From NCBI GenBank assembly GCA_028290165.1, contig JAQGKJ010000097.1:1-9651 (forward strand): a stretch of 9,651 nucleotides of DNA. The letters run 5' to 3'. Source of the DNA: Bradyrhizobium sp. (GTDB taxonomy: Bacteria > Pseudomonadota > Alphaproteobacteria > Rhizobiales > Xanthobacteraceae). The notes beneath the pieces were generated by a model. It did no database searches and was not told the DNA's origin. It saw only the letters and a list, made by a program, of their open reading frames with translations. Positions 6,685 through 9,651 of the stretch are shown in pieces; the stretch's first letter is position 1, and the number at the start of each line of letters is the position of its first letter. The position numbers and the translations under genes are program-made.

Positions 6685-8478
6685 TCAGATCCCCGCCACC
6701 GACGACCATATCTCCGACAGCCTGCGCTTCAACGCGCCCATCCGCGTCAGGGGCGCTGCGTCTTCTTCGTCCTCGGGCAGGCGCAGGCCGACGACATTGA
6801 CCCTGCCGCCGGAGATGCTGCGCGCCACCAGGACGATGGTGTCGAGTTGGAGCGTCGCGCCCTCCTTCGGCGCATGATCGAGGTGAATGTCGAAGTAATC
6901 CGCCAGCGTCAGCTTCGCCTGCTCCGTATCCACCTTCACGCCGTAGATCTCTGCAAGTTCGCCAAGCGTGTGCTCGCCGGAGACGACGAAATCGCCCAGC
7001 AGATGCGGATCGGGCGCCGCGCCCGGCGGCATGTCGACAAAGAAGCGATCCAGCGCCTCGGCCTTTTCCGGCGGCGCCAGTAAATAGAGATAGTCGCCGG
7101 GGAGGACCGGATCGGCTTCGATGGGCGACAGGATGCGTTCGTCGCGGATCACCAGCGTCGGCTTCGACCAGGACGGAATCAGGCCGCGCCGGAAATACAG
7201 GCTTTTGGGGCGCACGGAATAGCCGACCAGCTGCTGCTCGAGCTGGCCGGGCAGATCGAGTTCGACCCTTCGCGGGCCACGGTCCGCCCGCGGCAGCGCC
7301 ACATGCAGCCGCCGGGCCGCTGCGGCCAGTGTCCAGCCCTGCAGCAATAGCGAGATGATGACGACGACAAAGGCGACGTCGAAATAGAGGTACGCCTTCG
7401 ACAGGCCGACCAGCATCGGGATCGAGGCCAGGAAGATCGCTACCGCGCCGCGCAGGCCGGTCCAGGCAATAAAGACCTTCTCGCGCCAGTTGAAGCGGAA
7501 CGGCGCCAGGCAGAGGAACACCGCGATCGGCCGCGCCACCAGCATCAGCGCCAGCGCCACGATCACGGCGGGAACGACGCTGACGGCCAGCCGCTGCGGC
7601 GAGACCAAAAGCCCGAGCAGCACGAACATCACGATCTGCGCCAGCCAGGTGGCGGCGTCGAGAAAGGCCACCACCGAATTGTGCGCCCGGGTCGGCCGGT
7701 TGCCGACGATGATGCCGGCGAGGTAGACGGCGAGGAATCCCGAGGCATGCGACATCTGTGCCGCGCCGAAGATCACCAATGCGGCGGTCGTGACAAACGG
7801 GGCGTGCAGGCCCTGCGGCAGCGCCACCCGGTTGAGCGCCAGCACCACCAAGCGGCCGCCGATCACGCCGATGACGGCGCCGAGCACGGCCTCGCGGCAA
7901 AATTCCAGCACCACATGCCAGGCCGAGTTGTGGCCGACCGAAATCAGTTCGACCAGCATCAGCGTCAGAAACACCGCGAACGGATCGTTGGTGCCGGATT
8001 CGGCCTCCAGCGTCGCGCCGACACGCGGACGCAGGCGCAAGCCCTGCGCGTGCACCAATAGAAACACCGCCGCCGCATCGGTCGAGGCCACCACGGCGCC
8101 GACCAGCAGCGCTTCGGTCCAGTTCAGGTCGAGCGCGTATTTGGCGACCGGCGCGGATATCAGCGCCGTCAGCAGCACACCGATCGTCGCCAGAACCATC
8201 GATGGCACCAGCACCGCGCGGATGCTCTGAAAGCGGGTTCTCAAACCGCCATCGAACAGGATCAAGGCCAGCGCCACCGAGCCCACCAGATAGGTGGTGT
8301 GGACGTCGTCGAAGCCCAGCTGGCCCGGCCCGGAATCGCCGGCCAGCATGCCGATCAGCAAGAACACCAAGAGCAGCGGCGCGCCGAAGCGCAAGGCGAG
8401 CAGGCTCGACAGGATGCCGGCCATCACCAGAACCGAGCCAAGAAGAATGGCTATGCTGACCTGATCCAGAGAAGCCAT
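6685..8478 (-). CDS. nhaP2: NhaP2/CvrA-like K+/H+ antiporter (CPA1 family)
   Basis: The 597-residue protein begins with about a dozen membrane segments (roughly 6-400). CPA1 features are present: FDGGLRT after the third helix, STDAAAVF with Asp134, and ESGTNDP with Asn164-Asp165, the ion-binding pair. The cytoplasmic C-terminus has an RCK_C/TrkA_C-like part (about 420-500) and a CorC_HlyC-like domain (about 510-580, beginning GDFVVSGEHTLGEL), the order found in NhaP2/CvrA. Such proteins exchange K+ or Na+ for H+ across the inner membrane and the C-terminal domains regulate them; the exact cation is not readable. The ATG at 8478 (MASLDQVSIAILLG) has AAGG three bases upstream and puts the first helix near the N-terminus as in E. 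coli CvrA. A longer in-frame start at 8544 would be TTG and adds a Cys-rich leader without family resemblance. It is divergent from the MscS gene. Confidence 0.93.
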   Translation of the reverse strand: MASLDQVSIAILLGSVLVMAGILSSLLALRFGAPLLLVFLLIGMLAGDSGPGQLGFDDVHTTYLVGSVALALILFDGGLRTRFQSIRAVLVPSMVLATIGVLLTALISAPVAKYALDLNWTEALLVGAVVASTDAAAVFLLVHAQGLRLRPRVGATLEAESGTNDPFAVFLTLMLVELISVGHNSAWHVVLEFCREAVLGAVIGVIGGRLVVLALNRVALPQGLHAPFVTTAALVIFGAAQMSHASGFLAVYLAGIIVGNRPTRAHNSVVAFLDAATWLAQIVMFVLLGLLVSPQRLAVSVVPAVIVALALMLVARPIAVFLCLAPFRFNWREKVFIAWTGLRGAVAIFLASIPMLVGLSKAYLYFDVAFVVVIISLLLQGWTLAAAARRLHVALPRADRGPRRVELDLPGQLEQQLVGYSVRPKSLYFRRGLIPSWSKPTLVIRDERILSPIEADPVLPGDYLYLLAPPEKAEALDRFFVDMPPGAAPDPHLLGDFVVSGEHTLGELAEIYGVKVDTEQAKLTLADYFDIHLDHAPKEGATLQLDTIVLVARSISGGRVNVVGLRLPEDEEDAAPLTRMGALKRRLSEIWSSVAGI

Positions 8479-8700
8479 GAGCCTTCGCAAACAAGAGCAA
8501 ATACCTGTACTTGCATCCTTATCGTCGCCACACTTCGCCGCCAACCCATTTCTGCCGGCAGCGGCAAAGTGCCCGATCTACCGGCTTTATTCACTTCAAC
8601 GGGGTGTCGCCGCGATGGCGTCGGCGCTGCGGTTATGGGAATCTGCCGGATATTCGAATCAAGATTGTTCAACGAACTGCCTTGCGATGAGATTTTGACG
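8479..8700. promoter_or_regulatory. Divergent promoter region between antiporter and MscS genes
   Basis: These 222 bases separate two divergent genes and must contain both promoters and possibly a shared operator. I cannot identify a convincing promoter pair, a strong inverted repeat or a known riboswitch. A 73-codon frame on the plus strand (8477-8698) has no good ribosome binding site and looks spurious. Confidence 0.5.
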
Positions 8701-9651
8701 ATGGACCCCAATGACATCACCGAATTCCTGCACACCGCCGCGCGTTCGGTCGGCGCCGAGCTCGCCTCGCCCTGGTTCTATCTGCAGCTGGGGCTGATGC
8801 TGGCGGCCGCCGGCATCGCGCTTGCCGCGGGTGCTGCGATTCGCTCGCGGATCGACATGACCTCGCTGGCGATGGGCTGGCCGGCGCCGTTGCGGCTGTT
8901 CATGCGCGTGCTGGTCGGCAGCGCGTCGACGGCGGTGTTCGCCGTGTTGGTGACACTGGAGCGCGTGGTGATGCTGGCATCGACCTGGCCCAGCCGCAGC
9001 TATCTGCTCAGCGTTGCCGCCAACCTGGCGTTCGCCTGGCTGATCATCCGCCTCGTGACCTCGGTCATCCGCAACACGTTCATGGTCCGTCTGGTGTCGT
9101 TGTCGGCGTGGCTGGTGGCAGCGCTAAGCATCCTTGGCCTGCTCGAGCCGACCATCGATGCGCTGGATTCGGTTTCAATCGTGCTCGGCGGCCTGCGGCT
9201 GACGCCGCTGCTCCTGATCAAGCTCGGCGTATTGCTGGTGGTGGCGCTGTGGCTGACCAACATCGCCTCCAACTTCATCGAAAGCCGGATCACCCAATCC
9301 GGCGATCTGACGCCGTCGCTCCAGGTGCTGCTGGTCAAGATCATCCGGCTCTCTCTGATGGTCTTTTCCATCGCGGTGGTGATGAGCGCGGTCGGCATCA
9401 ACCTCTCGGCGCTGGCGATCTTCTCGGGCGCGGCCGGCGTCGGCATCGGCTTCGGCCTGCAGAAGATTGTGGCCAATTTCATCAGCGGCATCATTCTGCT
9501 GGCGGACAAATCGGTCAAGCCCGGCGATCTCGTCACCATCGGCGACAGTACCGGCCGCATCAACGAGATGAAGACGCGCTATATTTCGGTTGCCGCCGGC
9601 GACGGCCGCGAATTCCTGATCCCGAACGAGGATCTGGTGACGCAAAAGGTC
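8701..9651 (+). CDS. MscS-family mechanosensitive ion channel (partial, 3' end outside window)
   Basis: 317 codons are open from the ATG at 8701 to the window edge, with no stop. The N-terminal part has about six hydrophobic segments (roughly 27-47, 66-92, 101-120, 131-149, 168-188, 208-230), so this is a larger MscS relative with extra helices, not the three-helix E. coli MscS type. The pore helix and start of the MscS core are clear: LSALAIFSGAAGVGIGFGLQ (236-255), then the glycine/alanine-rich continuation IVANFISGIILLADK and KPGDLVTI, typical of the junction from TM3 to the cytosolic beta domain. IPNEDLV (307-313) matches the conserved PN motif. Such channels open on membrane tension to release solutes after osmotic downshift. 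A weak GAG precedes the start by about nine bases. The C-terminal cytosolic cage is missing only because the window ends. Confidence 0.93.
   Translation, partial: MDPNDITEFLHTAARSVGAELASPWFYLQLGLMLAAAGIALAAGAAIRSRIDMTSLAMGWPAPLRLFMRVLVGSASTAVFAVLVTLERVVMLASTWPSRSYLLSVAANLAFAWLIIRLVTSVIRNTFMVRLVSLSAWLVAALSILGLLEPTIDALDSVSIVLGGLRLTPLLLIKLGVLLVVALWLTNIASNFIESRITQSGDLTPSLQVLLVKIIRLSLMVFSIAVVMSAVGINLSALAIFSGAAGVGIGFGLQKIVANFISGIILLADKSVKPGDLVTIGDSTGRINEMKTRYISVAAGDGREFLIPNEDLVTQKV

Noticed and set aside
6386..8500. A 704-codon open frame on the minus strand, longer than the antiporter gene
   Set aside because: It overlaps the antiporter gene in another frame, its product is rich in Arg, Gly and Ala without any domain, and it runs on opposite the methyltransferase gene. 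GC-rich DNA yields such shadow frames.
8477..8698. Small gene in the antiporter/MscS gap
   Set aside because: It begins on bases that overlap the antiporter start codon, has no ribosome binding site, and its product has no recognisable feature.

Overview
The window is ordinary chromosomal DNA from a high-GC alphaproteobacterium, most likely Bradyrhizobium or a close relative (Nitrobacteraceae). The basis is the strong G/C bias at third codon positions, the style of the encoded proteins, and an intergenic palindrome (3395-3438) of a type I remember as common in Rhizobiales genomes. The species call is inference from the sequence alone. I see no phage, plasmid, insertion sequence, CRISPR array, tRNA or rRNA.

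Layout from left to right. (1) 1-1219, minus strand: the N-terminal 406 residues of a PAS-PAS-GGDEF signalling protein whose 3' end lies beyond the left edge; its GGDEF domain looks catalytically dead but keeps the inhibitory-site motif. (2) 1220-1743: a divergent intergenic region with some inverted repeats and no credible gene. (3) 1744-2694, plus strand: MepA, a periplasmic zinc murein endopeptidase with all expected metal and catalytic histidines. (4) 2866-3390, plus strand: a small secreted protein of unknown function. (5) 3395-3438: the palindromic repeat. (6) 3616-5774, plus strand: a tight modA-modB-modC molybdate ABC transport operon. Every molybdate-contact position of ModA is recognisable, but ModC ends straight after the ATPase domain and lacks the usual C-terminal Mop/TOBE domain. 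(7) 5849-6637, plus strand: a class I SAM-dependent methyltransferase, preceded by a perfect 19-bp inverted repeat. (8) 6685-8478, minus strand: a CPA1-type NhaP2/CvrA-like K+/H+ antiporter with cytoplasmic regulatory domains. (9) 8701-9651, plus strand: a large MscS-family mechanosensitive channel cut by the right edge, divergent from the antiporter.

Three functional groups can be read. The mod operon imports molybdate for molybdenum enzymes such as nitrogenase and nitrate reductase. The antiporter and MscS channel share a 222-bp divergent promoter region and could both serve ion and osmotic homeostasis. MepA and the small secreted protein act in the envelope. The PAS-GGDEF protein and the methyltransferase have no evident link to their neighbours.

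I found no convincing new multi-gene system. The leads most worth a second look are the degenerate GGDEF with an intact I-site, the ModC without its molybdate-sensing domain, and the palindrome ahead of the methyltransferase.
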